Part shown: positions 18,729 through 27,120 of the stretch, one piece after another
Layout of the letters: each line of letters begins with the position of its first letter
Position numbering within the stretch: the first letter of the stretch is position 1
NCBI GenBank assembly: GCA_963805915.1
Contig: CAWDWD010000011.1
Span: forward strand, 310,001 to 374,000
Length of the DNA: 64,000 nt
Origin: JAEULH01 sp963805915
GTDB lineage: Bacteria > Pseudomonadota > Alphaproteobacteria > Rhodospirillales > Defluviicoccaceae
Reading direction: 5' to 3'
The notes under the pieces: generated by a model
Database searches by the model: none
Told to the model about the DNA's origin: nothing
The model's input: only the letters and a program-made list of their open reading frames with translations
Program-made: the position numbers and the translations under genes

Positions 18729-20354
18729 ATGGGGAACCGGCGGTCGCGGCCTGGCAACGGCCATGTTTACGACCGATTGAGCGCTCTTCTGATCGCAGGA
18801 CTGCTCTTGCTGGTCGCGCTGACCTTCCGTCACAACGGGGTCAGCAACGACGAAGGCCTCCAGCATACCTACGGCGCCAAGTTGCTGGACTGGTACGCGT
18901 CCGGGTTTATCGATCGTTCGGCGTTCGCTTACGAGAACCTCTATCTCTATGGCGGCCTGTTCGACATGATCGCCGCCGCGATCGCGCCGCTGACGCCGCT
19001 TCCGACCTACGATGCGCGCCATCTTCTCTGCGCCTTGATCGGGATTGCCGGCGTCGTCGCGGCATGGCGGACGGGACGCCTGCTCGCCGGGCCCCGCGCC
19101 GGCTTTCTCTCCGCGGCGCTGCTTGCCCTGACGGCCACGTACTACGGGGCGATCTACACCCACACCAAGGATGTTCCGTTCGCCGTCGGGATGGCCTGGG
19201 CGACCTACCTGATCTGCAGGATCATTCCCGATTTGCCGCGCCCGCGGTTGCGCCTTGTGCTTTGGCTTGGCGTCGCGACCGGGCTCACCCTTGGCATCCG
19301 CGTCGGCGCGGTCTTCGCCATCATCTACATGAGCCTAGTGCTGGCCGTGGATGCCGCCGGGACAACCTGGCGTCACGGATGGCGCCGGGCAGCGGCGCGA
19401 GCCGCCGTCAGCTGCCTGTTCCTGCTGCCGGCCCTGCCGATCGCCTACGCGCTGATGGCGGCGTTTTGGCCATGGTCGGTACAGTCCGCGCTGAACCCGG
19501 TCGATGCCATCGAGGGCCTGACCCACTTCAATATCCGCACCGTGCTCGCCGGCCGGTACTACGACTCGCTCGATCTTCCCGCGCTCTACCTGCCGACCTA
19601 CCTGGTCGTGAAAATGCCCGAGTTCGTGCTCGGCGGGGTCGCTTTGGCGATCGGCTTCAGCATCTGGATGGTTGTGAGGACGCGGGGACGCGCGGCCGGT
19701 CACGGCAAGGGGCTTCAGTGGTTGGCCGTGGTAGCCTCGATGCTGATCCCGGTCGTCTACGCGGTTGTCACGCGTCCCGCGCTTTACAACGGGATGCGCC
19801 ACTTCCTGTTCGTGATCCCGCCGACGTGTGTCGTTGCCGCGGTCGGCTGGGAAATGCTGTGGCGACGCGCCGAGGCGCGCAAGCGAGCGCTCGGCCTCAT
19901 GGTGGCGGCGGCGCTCGTTCTCGGCGGCGCCAAGGAGGTCTGGACCATGGTCGACCTCCACCCCGGCGAATACATCTACTATAACTCGCTTGTCGGCGGA
20001 GTCGCCGGCGCCGAGGGCCGATACGAACTGGACTACTGGTCGAATTTCGTGCCCGAGGCGATCGCGCGGCTCGAGGCCTATCTCGAAGACGAGCAGGACA
20101 ACGCCATCGCGCGGAGCTATCGCGTCGGAATGTGCACCGAGGCCGTTGCTCTCGATGCTCTTTCGCCGCCCCATCTGGTGTGGACCGCCGACTGGGGCGC
20201 GGCGGACTTTATCGTCGCTTCGACCAACGCCGAGTGCGACGCATTTAGCCAAGGCAAGGTATTGTTTACCGTCGAGCGCGGTGGCGCCGTCATTGGCGTC
20301 GTCAAGGATCGCCGCAACCAGCCCAACTTCAACGACGGCGGCATCCACCAGTAG
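18729..20354 (+). CDS. GT39-type membrane glycosyltransferase
   Basis: A 541-residue integral membrane protein of the dolichyl-phosphate-mannose mannosyltransferase / ArnT superfamily, which transfers sugars from polyprenyl-phosphate donors to envelope targets. The first membrane segment (LSALLIAGLLLLVALTF) is followed by the periplasmic loop HNGVSNDEGLQHTYG, holding the candidate catalytic Asp. About ten further hydrophobic segments follow, for example LVLWLGVATGLTLGIRVGAV and PTCVVAAVGWEMLW. A soluble C-terminal region of roughly 120 residues (ELDYWSNFVPEAIARLEAYL) ends the protein. ATG 18729 has GGAGGGG about ten bases upstream. A broken IS5-type element begins 40 bp after the stop. Acceptor unknown. 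Confidence 0.75.
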   Translation: MGNRRSRPGNGHVYDRLSALLIAGLLLLVALTFRHNGVSNDEGLQHTYGAKLLDWYASGFIDRSAFAYENLYLYGGLFDMIAAAIAPLTPLPTYDARHLLCALIGIAGVVAAWRTGRLLAGPRAGFLSAALLALTATYYGAIYTHTKDVPFAVGMAWATYLICRIIPDLPRPRLRLVLWLGVATGLTLGIRVGAVFAIIYMSLVLAVDAAGTTWRHGWRRAAARAAVSCLFLLPALPIAYALMAAFWPWSVQSALNPVDAIEGLTHFNIRTVLAGRYYDSLDLPALYLPTYLVVKMPEFVLGGVALAIGFSIWMVVRTRGRAAGHGKGLQWLAVVASMLIPVVYAVVTRPALYNGMRHFLFVIPPTCVVAAVGWEMLWRRAEARKRALGLMVAAALVLGGAKEVWTMVDLHPGEYIYYNSLVGGVAGAEGRYELDYWSNFVPEAIARLEAYLEDEQDNAIARSYRVGMCTEAVALDALSPPHLVWTADWGAADFIVASTNAECDAFSQGKVLFTVERGGAVIGVVKDRRNQPNFNDGGIHQ

Positions 20355-20394
20355 CCGCGGCCGAAGGCCCGAACGCGCGCGCCGGCGCCTGTCA

Positions 20395-21400
20395 GAGTTC
20401 GACTCGAAAAGGCTTGCATGGTTTCAAGGCCTTGCGAGGCGCCGGGTGAGCATGCGGATGTTGGCGACGAGCACCCAGGCGACGGCGCTGACGATGGTTG
20501 CCTTCGACATTCGCAGGATCGCCGAGCGCCAGCCCCTGCCCGAGTACGGCATCCGCATCGACCGTGGCGGGGTTGCCTCGAAATCCTTGGCGAGACGGCG
20601 GCAGCGGCCGAGCCAGGCGAAGGTGCGTTCAACGACCCAGCGGCGGGGCAAGAGCTCGAAGCCCAGTGCCGTGTCGGACCGCTTGATGATTGCGATGGTC
20701 CATCGGCCGAGAGCGGCGAGGGCCGTCTTCAGTTTGTCGCCGGCATAGCCACCGTCGGCGAAGAGATGGCGCAACCACGGGTAGAGGGTCCGGATCGAGG
20801 CGATGACAGCGAGCGCGCCGTCGCGATCCTGGATGTCGGCGGGGTGCACCCGCAGCCCGACCAGGTTCCCGTCGGTGTCGGTGATGATGTGGCGCTTGCG
20901 GCCGTTCACTTTCTTGCCGGCGTCGTAGCCCCTGGGACCGCCGCTTTCGGTGGTTTTCACCGACTGGCTGTCGATCACGCCGGCCGACGGACTGGCCTCC
21001 CGACCCCCCGCTCGCGCGCGGCGACGACGAGCGCGTGATTGATCCGCGCCAGCGTCCCGTCCTGCGCCCAGCGGTAGAAATACCCCTGCACCGTCGAGTA
21101 GGGCGGAAAGTCCTTCGCCAGCGCGCGCCACTGGCAGCCGGTCGTCGCCAGGTACAAGATGGCATTCACCACCGCGCGAAGCTCGGTCTCACGCGGGCGG
21201 CCAATCGAATTCGCCTCGGGCATACGGCTCGATCAACGACCACTCCGCATCCGTCATGTCGCTTGCATACCGCAAACCTGGCCGCCGATACTTCGGCCGA
21301 GTGATCTCGCTCCAGGGCACCGTGACCTCCATGACTTGTGTCGCAACAGCCAAGGAATCACAACCCATTGAGATCACTCAACCCTTTTTCAGTCAGGCTC
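20395..21400 (-). mobile_element. IS5-family insertion sequence, about 1.0 kb, inactive
   Basis: Imperfect terminal inverted repeats are visible. The left end begins GAGTTCGACTCGAAAAGGCT (from 20395), and the right end read inwards begins GAGCCTGACTGAAAAAGGGT (from 21400). The flanks are TCA and TTA, compatible with a degenerate TNA target duplication. Inside is a transposase frame split in three. The element inserted just after the GT39 gene and next to two other gene fragments, marking this as an insertion-prone spot. Confidence 0.8.
20424..21332 (-). pseudogene. IS5-family transposase, two frameshifts
   Basis: The restored protein is about 300 residues and has the DDE architecture. The N-terminal part reads MEVTVPWSEITRPKYRRPGL then SDMTDAEWSLIEPY. 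After a frame change near 21222 it continues MPEANSIGRPRETELRAVV and TGCQWRALAKDFPPYSTVQG. After a second change near 21007, inside a run of six C on the plus strand, it continues ASPSAGVIDSQSVKTTESGG (first catalytic Asp), HIITDTDGN, LRHLFADGGYAGDKL (second Asp) and RRWVVERTFAWLGRCRRLAK (catalytic Glu). All catalytic residues survive, so either the copy is recently dead or the assembly has indels. Confidence 0.85.
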
Positions 21401-21518
21401 TTACCGCCGGGCACTCTGCGACCAAAGTCGCAATGCGGGTGCCGGCGTTGCCGACTATGGTTGTCGATAATGGCGGCAATCGCCAAGAGCAGGGAGGCCG
21501 CGACGCCAAGGAGAAGAT

Positions 21519-21794
21519 GTGCGCAAGTATATAATCGAACGCAACCTGCCGAATATCGGCAGCGCGGAACGCGAGGCTCTCCGCGCCGCGGCGCAAAAGT
21601 CCAACGAGGCGCTCAGGTCCCTCGGCCCCGACATTCAGTGGATCGAGTCCTACGTCGCCGCCGACAAGACTTTCTGCGTCTATCTTGCCGAGAACGAAAC
21701 ACTGATCCGCAAGCACGCCGAAGCGAGCGTCTTTCCCGCTAATACCAGTACCGAAATCCACAGAGTGATCGACCCAACCACGGCCGCAAGCTGA
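21519..21794 (+). CDS. DUF4242-family small protein
   Basis: A 91-residue cytoplasmic protein of the DUF4242 type (ferredoxin-like alpha/beta barrel, sometimes described as nickel-binding). Visible features are the strand RKYIIERNLPNIG, a helix AEREALRAAAQKSNEALRSL, the core DIQWIESYVAADKTFCVYLA, and the His/Ala helix ENETLIRKHAEASVFPA, with the conserved IRKHAE-type motif. The start is a GTG at 21519 with AAGGAG five bases upstream. It stands alone between the IS5-type element and the orphan small-subunit fragment. Exact function unknown. Confidence 0.75.
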   Translation: MRKYIIERNLPNIGSAEREALRAAAQKSNEALRSLGPDIQWIESYVAADKTFCVYLAENETLIRKHAEASVFPANTSTEIHRVIDPTTAAS

Positions 21795-21895
21795 GCCACC
21801 CAGCCGATGTATTGGCGCCGTTCTGCCGAAGAGGGCCGAGCCGTTTGAGGTCGCCTTATCCGCGCAACGGGCGTGGTTCGCCCGCTCGAAACGGC

Positions 21896-22330
21896 TCATG
21901 TCGATGCGCTCAACAAGGCCAGTATCCCTGACAAGGGCTGCATCGGTGTGGGCGGGCATCCGCGAATGTGCAGATCGACGGGCACGACGGCACTGACGCC
22001 GCCGGCCACGGCGTAGCTGCCGGCGAAGATGCCGCCATCGAAGGCGCAGCCGCCGACGGCTACTACCCACTTCGGTGACGGCGTCGCCGTATAGGTCCGC
22101 GCCAACGCCTCTTGCATGTTGCGGGTGACAGGGCCGGTGACGAGCAGGACGTCGGCGTGGCGTGGCGAGGCGACGAAGCGGATGCCAAACCGCTCCACGT
22201 CGTAGAAGGCGTTGTTCAGCGCGTGGATTTCCAACTCGCAGCCGTTGCACGACCCGGCATCGACCTCCCGGATCGCGAGACTGCGGCCGAGCCGAGACCG
22301 CCGGCGAGAGCGAAATCCGGGTCCGCATCA
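21896..22330 (-). pseudogene. Orphan NuoB/HyfI-like [FeS] small-subunit fragment
   Basis: This resembles the small subunit shared by complex I (NuoB) and group 4 hydrogenases (HyfI), which carries the proximal 4Fe-4S cluster. The frame reads RSLAIREVDAGSCNGCELEI, then HALNNAFYDVERFGI, ASPRHADVLLVTGPVTRNM, VVAVGGCAFDGGIFAGSYA and HIRGCPPTP. All four cluster Cys are present (two in CNGCE, one in GGCAF, one in RGCPP). Upstream of RSLAIRE the similarity fades, and a stop codon lies near 22330 with no good start codon between. No other hydrogenase or Nuo gene is nearby. It is therefore a 5'-truncated remnant or a gene with a second frameshift. Confidence 0.7.
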
Positions 22331-22409
22331 ACGACGTCGATGTGTTCCAGCCGCGCGAAAAAAAAGAACCGATGTGCGTAGCGGCGTCAAGCCGCAAAGT
22401 CCGCTCCTA

Positions 22410-22744
22410 GGATTGTTCCGCTCGATAGCCTCGCGGCGCTTGTCGTAGACGATGACCTGTCGGCCCGGCATCTTGCCGACGGTGACGGATTCCAGCCGCC
22501 GGCCGCTCAGCACCGCCGCCGGGTGCGTCGTGTCGGCGGCCTTGCTCCAACCGGGCCGGGCCCTCGTTCGCGGATGGGCGGCGAGAACCGGCTCTTGGCT
22601 TTGTGTGGGGCTCTGGGCGGCCTTCTCCTTGGCTTGGCGCAGCGCATCGAGCGCGTCTTGCGGCAATGCGCCCTGGAAGGCCACGTCGAGGCCGTCGACC
22701 CCATGGTCGCGCAGTTGCTGGAGCCGCAATCGGCCGCCCTCGGT
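22410..22744 (-). pseudogene. Fragment resembling a replication-initiation-type protein
   Basis: The frame opens after an in-frame TAA and reads EGGRLRLQQLRDHGVDGLDV, AFQGALPQDALDALRQAKEK, then, after a poorly conserved stretch, DTTHPAAVLSGRRLESVTVG and KMPGRQVIVYDKRREAIERN before leaving the family. The end motif is reminiscent of rolling-circle-type replication initiators of plasmids and phages. The middle appears shortened, and both ends are missing. It abuts the orphan small-subunit fragment, so two remnants are joined here. I recognise the motif only from memory, so the family name is tentative. Confidence 0.4.
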
Positions 22745-22991
22745 TTACCGGCGATGAGCTGATTTTGGCGATCGCTTGCAGCCGGCCCATTGGCCGAGCC
22801 GCGTTGTTTGGCGGAAGCTGCCGGGAGATGATGTAGCCGTGGCGCTTTCAACGGGGCCGCGCGGAAACCCTTACGCGTGCAGCGCCCACCCTTTCTTGCC
22901 AGCCCGCGTTATTCGCGCTCTATATCGGCACGATGTCGAGCGAAGAGCAGAGCAGATGCCGCCGGTTGACGGCCGCGAGGCGAAAGGGACG

Positions 22992-24440
22992 ATGGAGGCC
23001 ATAACGAATTCCCTGTGGCCGGTGCTCGTGGCCATCGCGGCGGTGATCCTCGCCAGCTCGGCGTCCGCCCACGTCATTTTGCATAAGCGTGACGTTCGCG
23101 CCGCGATCGGCTGGGTCGGACTGATCTGGCTTGTCCCCTTTGCTGGCTCGGCTCTATATGGGCTGCTCGGCATCAACCGGATCCAGCGCCGCGCCACCGA
23201 GCTTCGGCTGCAGCGACCGTATTCGTCCTCCCCGGCGAGGCAACGTCGAGTCGCGCCCGCCGACGTCGCCGCCGCCATCGATCCCGCCGATCGCCATCTC
23301 GGCGCGATTGCCCGCCTGGTCGACGCCATGGCGGCGTTTCCGCTGACCGCGGGCAACGCCATCGAGCTGATGACCGGCGCCGACGCCTGGGGGGCCATGA
23401 TCGAGGCCATCGGCCGCGCCGAGAAGACGGTCGCGATGGCGACCTACATCTTCGACAACGACCGCGCCGGGTTGATGTTCGCAGACGCGCTGGAGAACGC
23501 CGTACGCCGCGGCGTAGCGGTCCGCTTGCTCATCGATGGCGTCGGCGCGCGATATTCCTATCCGCCCATTACCGCCAGGCTGCGCGCCCGCAAGATCCCC
23601 GTCGCCGAGTTTCTGCCGACGTTCGTGCCGGTGCACATGGCCTACGCCAACTTGCGCAACCACCGCAAGATTTTGGTCGTCGACGGGCATATCGGATTTA
23701 CCGGCGGCATGAACGTGCGCCGCGCTCACCCGCTTACCGGCGACCGCCGCAAGGAGACCTTGGATACCCACTTTCGGATCGAGGGGCCCGTCGTTGCCCA
23801 TTTGATGTCGACCTTCGCCGACGATTGGGCATTTTGTACCGGCGAGCGGCTGATCGACACCACCTGGTTTCCCGATCTTCCCGCTGTCGGCGCGACGATC
23901 GCGCGCGGTATCGCCGCCGGTCCGGACGAAGATTTCGAGCGGATCCGCTTCGTGATCCTCGCGGCGTTGTCGCAGGCGCAGCGGTGCATTCGCATCATCA
24001 CGCCGTACTTCGTTCCCGAACCCATGCTCATGACCTCGCTGGCGCTGGCTTCCATGCGCGGCGTCGCGGTCGATATCTGCATCCCGGAGCACAACAACCT
24101 GCGTCTGGTGCAATGGGCCTCGCGCGCCAAGATTTCGCAGCTTCTCAAGGCCGGCTGCAGGGTGTGGCAGACACCGCTCCCGTTCGACCATTCGAAGGTG
24201 ATGACCATCGACGGCAGTTGGAGCCTGATTGGCTCGGCCAACTGGGATCAGCGCAGCTTGCGGCTGAACTTCGAGTTCAATGTCGAATGCTACGACAAAT
24301 CTCTCGCCGCGCGTCTCGAAACCATGATCGACCAAAAACAGGCGGCCGGGCGGCCGCTTCGGCTTGATGAAATCGAGGGAGGCAGTCTCGCCGTCAAGCT
24401 TCGCGACGGCACGGCGTGGCTGTTGTCGCCTTATCTGTAA
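22992..24440 (+). CDS. cls: Cardiolipin synthase (phospholipase D family)
   Basis: A 482-residue membrane enzyme that joins two phosphatidylglycerols into cardiolipin and glycerol. Two N-terminal membrane segments (SLWPVLVAIAAVILASSASA and GWVGLIWLVPFAGSALYGLL) are followed by two HKD motifs: HRKILVVDGHIGFTGGMN near residue 225 and FDHSKVMTIDGSWSLIGSAN near 405. Both have the full HxKx4D pattern. ATG 22992 has AAAGGGA just upstream and gives the normal family start; a longer frame from 22776 is not conserved. It is followed by a GC-rich intergenic region with inverted repeats. In some genomes such proteins act on other phospholipids. Confidence 0.92.
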   Translation: MEAITNSLWPVLVAIAAVILASSASAHVILHKRDVRAAIGWVGLIWLVPFAGSALYGLLGINRIQRRATELRLQRPYSSSPARQRRVAPADVAAAIDPADRHLGAIARLVDAMAAFPLTAGNAIELMTGADAWGAMIEAIGRAEKTVAMATYIFDNDRAGLMFADALENAVRRGVAVRLLIDGVGARYSYPPITARLRARKIPVAEFLPTFVPVHMAYANLRNHRKILVVDGHIGFTGGMNVRRAHPLTGDRRKETLDTHFRIEGPVVAHLMSTFADDWAFCTGERLIDTTWFPDLPAVGATIARGIAAGPDEDFERIRFVILAALSQAQRCIRIITPYFVPEPMLMTSLALASMRGVAVDICIPEHNNLRLVQWASRAKISQLLKAGCRVWQTPLPFDHSKVMTIDGSWSLIGSANWDQRSLRLNFEFNVECYDKSLAARLETMIDQKQAAGRPLRLDEIEGGSLAVKLRDGTAWLLSPYL

Positions 24441-24686
24441 GGGGAATGTCGCCGCTCCCGCCGCTCCGTCCCCGGGAAAAGCCGGGCCTTTTGAGCCCGG
24501 CTATCCCCGGTGGGGGAGCCGAGGGTGGGGGGAGCCCCCGACGAGGGTTGTTATAGCCGGGGTCGCGCTTCGTCGCTGTGACGGCTGTCACTCTCGCGAT
24601 AATGCCAGCCGTCACGCGGTCCGTTACGCTTCGGCGCGAGGCCGCGGGCGCGCGGCGAAAGCAAGCGCGGCGTCGGCTTTGGAAAG
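24441..24686. promoter_or_regulatory. Inverted-repeat-rich gap before the phosphatase gene
   Basis: Two structures stand out in 246 bp. A terminator-like hairpin has AGCCGGGC (24480-24487) pairing with GCCCGGCT (24495-24502) around a T-rich 7-base loop, and probably ends the cardiolipin synthase transcript. A second pair, GTGACGGCTG (24578-24587) and CAGCCGTCAC (24606-24615), is perfect with an 18-base spacer and lies 71 bp before the phosphatase start, so it may be an operator or a leader structure. Confidence 0.5.
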
Positions 24687-25199
24687 GTGAAGATGATCTA
24701 CATTTGCAGCCTGCGCGAGATGCCGATGCACGTCGGCGCGGTGCGTCCCGCCTACCTCGTGTCGCTCGTCACCCCCGTCGAGCAGCCGGCGACGCCGCCG
24801 GAGGTGCCCGCCGAACGCCACGTGCGGGTCGATATCGACGACATCTGCGCGCCGGTCGAGGGCTCCATTATTCCCTGCGCCGAGCATATCGGCGGCGTTC
24901 TCGACAGGCTCGCGCAATGGTCCGGCGACGAGCCGATCCTGATCCACTGCGTCGCCGGGGTCAGCCGCTCGATGGCGACGGCGTTGATCGCCGCGGCGGC
25001 GCGCGCGCCCGGCCGCGAGGCGGAGCTTGCGACGATGCTCAGGCGCATTGCCCCGCACGCGCAGCCCAACCGGTTGATGATCGAACTGGGCGATGCGATT
25101 CTCGGCTGCCGAGGCCGGCTGATCAATGCTCACGCCGCCATGGGTCCGGCGATTCCCGTCGAATTCGGCCCGCTGGTGGCGCTTCCGCTTCCGCGTTGA
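24687..25199 (+). CDS. Tyrosine/dual-specificity phosphatase-like protein
   Basis: A 170-residue cytoplasmic protein with the Cys-based phosphatase signature HCVAGVSRSMA near residues 91-101 (HCx5R: Cys 92, Arg 98). It is preceded by an acidic segment with the candidate general acid, VRVDIDDICAPVEGSIIPCA, of the kind found in small alphaproteobacterial protein tyrosine phosphatases. The N-terminus MIYICSLREMPMHVG is a beta strand followed by a His-containing loop. GGAAAGGTG upstream serves as ribosome site. It follows cardiolipin synthase across inverted repeats and precedes a GT25 gene. Substrate unknown. Confidence 0.8.
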   Translation: MKMIYICSLREMPMHVGAVRPAYLVSLVTPVEQPATPPEVPAERHVRVDIDDICAPVEGSIIPCAEHIGGVLDRLAQWSGDEPILIHCVAGVSRSMATALIAAAARAPGREAELATMLRRIAPHAQPNRLMIELGDAILGCRGRLINAHAAMGPAIPVEFGPLVALPLPR

Positions 25200-25301
25200 G
25201 GCATGGCATTCGCCTTACGGCATCCACGCCGCAACGTTGAGCGCGCTTCGGCATGTGGATTGCGCTCGCATCCCCGAGACGATACTCTTTGCCGCACTGC
25301 G

Positions 25302-26301
25302 ATGAACACGCTGATGAAAACCGTGACCGCCTCAGGCGCGGATGGCGAAAGCGGCGCTCACGCAGCAGCGTCACCGGCGAGCATTCCGAATCCCGACAGC
25401 GAGGGCGATGACGGCGTTGCGGCGTCGCAATTAGCCGGCCTTGTCTTCCATCGCTGCCCGGTGGATCCCGGCTGTCCGTACTGCGGCGACACCAAGGCGA
25501 AAGAAAGGGCGCCCGCCTACGACTGGTCGTTTATCGATGGCGCCTACTGCATTTCGCTGCAAAGCCGGCCCGATCGGGCGGCCGACGCGGCGGCCGAGTT
25601 GCACCGAGTTCGGACTGTGCCGCGCGACCTTGTTTCATCGCCCGGCAAAGAATGAGACCTGGCCGGTGGCGGGGATCTGGGAAGCCCACCGGGCGGTCGC
25701 GCTCCATGCCCTCGCGTCGGGCAGGAACACCGTCCTCATTCTCGAGGACGATGTCGTTTTTTCGCGGCGGCTGAGCACCCGGAGTGTGCGCGCGATCAGC
25801 GAAGCGATGCGCACTCTCCCGGCCGGATGGATGATCTTTTACCTCGGCCACATGTCACGCTGGGCCTTTCTCGTTCGCCGCAACGTCGCCCGCGTCTCCT
25901 CGACCGCCGCCCATGCCTACATCGCCGGTCCGCGATTGCTGAGCTGGCTGCGCGATCGCCCATTCGGAACCGACGGCATCAAGCGCGTGCGGGTCTCGGG
26001 GCGGGGGATTGACGCCGCCTATGCGCGGCTGGCCGGCACGTACGCCTTATTTCCGCTGATCGCCACCCAGAGCGCGAGCCCGAGCGACCATATCGCGCGC
26101 CCCGGCAAGGCCTTGCTGATCAAGAAACCTAAGCACCTGTTCACGCGAACGAGGTATCGCGAGTTTATACTCTCGAAGGCGATGCGGCCGGCCCAGTATA
26201 TTGCGCTCGTCGCCTCGCCGCTCTTCTTCGCCGCGCGCAACGCCCGCCGCCTCGCGTGCCGGCTGCTGAAACGTCATGGGACCTCGGCACCGGCCGCCTG
26301 A
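25302..26301 (+). pseudogene. Glycosyltransferase family 25, one frameshift
   Basis: GT25 enzymes (LPS galactosyltransferase/LgtF type) transfer hexoses to lipopolysaccharide or proteins. The first frame (from ATG 25302) holds a Cys-containing leader CPYCGDTKAKER, then the family start WSFIDGAYCISLQSRPDRAA. At about 25607 the frame moves by one base: after ELHRV the expected GLCRATLFHRPAKNE continues in the next frame. It then runs with IWEAHRAVALHALASGRNTV, the metal-binding LILEDDVVF, and IFYLGHMSRWAFLV, up to SPSDHI. The site is compatible with one extra C. Restored length is about 330 residues. A membrane-like stretch lies near the end (YIALVASPLFFAARN). Confidence 0.8.
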
Positions 26302-26381
26302 ACCAATACGCTGCGTGGATTGGCCGTCGCCGCCGACGATTTTTGGTAAAATCGCCAGCGGCGGGACTAAGCGGCCACCCG

Positions 26382-26711
26382 CTATAGGATGAAGTCCTCG
26401 GCGGTCCATTGATCAAGGGACTCGCCTTTGTCCCAGACCAGGATTTCGAAGTCGACACCCGGCTGGCCGTCGATTTCGCCTTGGATGAGCGTACTTTCGC
26501 CGGCGGCGGCGACGTGCACTTGGCCGGCTTCGCTCAGCGGCGCCGTACCGAGGAAGGTGAAGGCATTGTTGCCGGCGGTCGTGGCGTTGGCGTCGATGCG
26601 CGAGAAATCGAGCTTGTCGCCGGCGGTCTCGCCGACGTCGTCGAAACTCACGAGCAGGTCACGATTGGCCGCCCCCGGAAGATCCAAGTTCACCCTGATC
26701 TCGGCCGCCAT
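26382..26711 (-). pseudogene. RTX/type I secretion C-terminal domain remnant
   Basis: A 109-residue frame resembling the C-terminal beta-rich cap of RTX-type secreted proteins: GDKLDFSRIDANATTAGNNA, then FTFLGTAPLSEAG, a strand with STLIQGEIDG, and the terminal DFEILVWDKGESL followed by an acidic hydrophobic tail DFIL. This cap is normally preceded by nonapeptide GGxGxDxLx repeats; here an upstream in-frame TGA near 26760 removes them. No ABC exporter is nearby, so this is a stranded tail of a former secreted protein or a very small acquired gene. Confidence 0.55.
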
Positions 26712-27120
26712 GCCGGCGGTCTTTATTTCAAATTGAGTGCGATCCAGGCGCTCGCCGCGCCCGCTGCCGCGTCAAAGTCTGTTGAGGACTATCATGGGCG
26801 TGTATTACACCCAATAGAGGCCATAAATGCCTTATTTCAACCATATAGAGCACAGAAGGGGGTGTTGCCCACCATGTCGGGGGAGCGCCCGCTCGCTCGC
26901 CGAGGGGCGGCATTCCGCCAATAAGTGCCGCTTGAACCACATTTCTCATGGCGCGCCAACTCATTGACCACATTGCGGGCACATTTGTTATCAATTCTAG
27001 GACGTCGTTAGGAGTGCCGCGCAAATTATTCTGCGCAGAAAAACAGCGCATAAGAAACGAGTCAGGCGTCGGTGTATCTTCCGGCATGAGGAGATGGAAT
27101 GAACTAGGAGAAAAGCATCA
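26712..27120. other. Gap before the secreted beta-helix gene
   Basis: About 410 bp, less GC-rich than the surroundings. Leftward frames can be drawn here but show no family resemblance and lack a ribosome site. The last 20 bp contain AGGAGA, the ribosome site of the next gene. I see no tRNA or clear hairpin. Confidence 0.4.

Noticed and set aside
26728..27087. 119-codon leftward frame in an AT-richer gap
   Set aside because: No ribosome site, no family resemblance and no coupling to neighbours.
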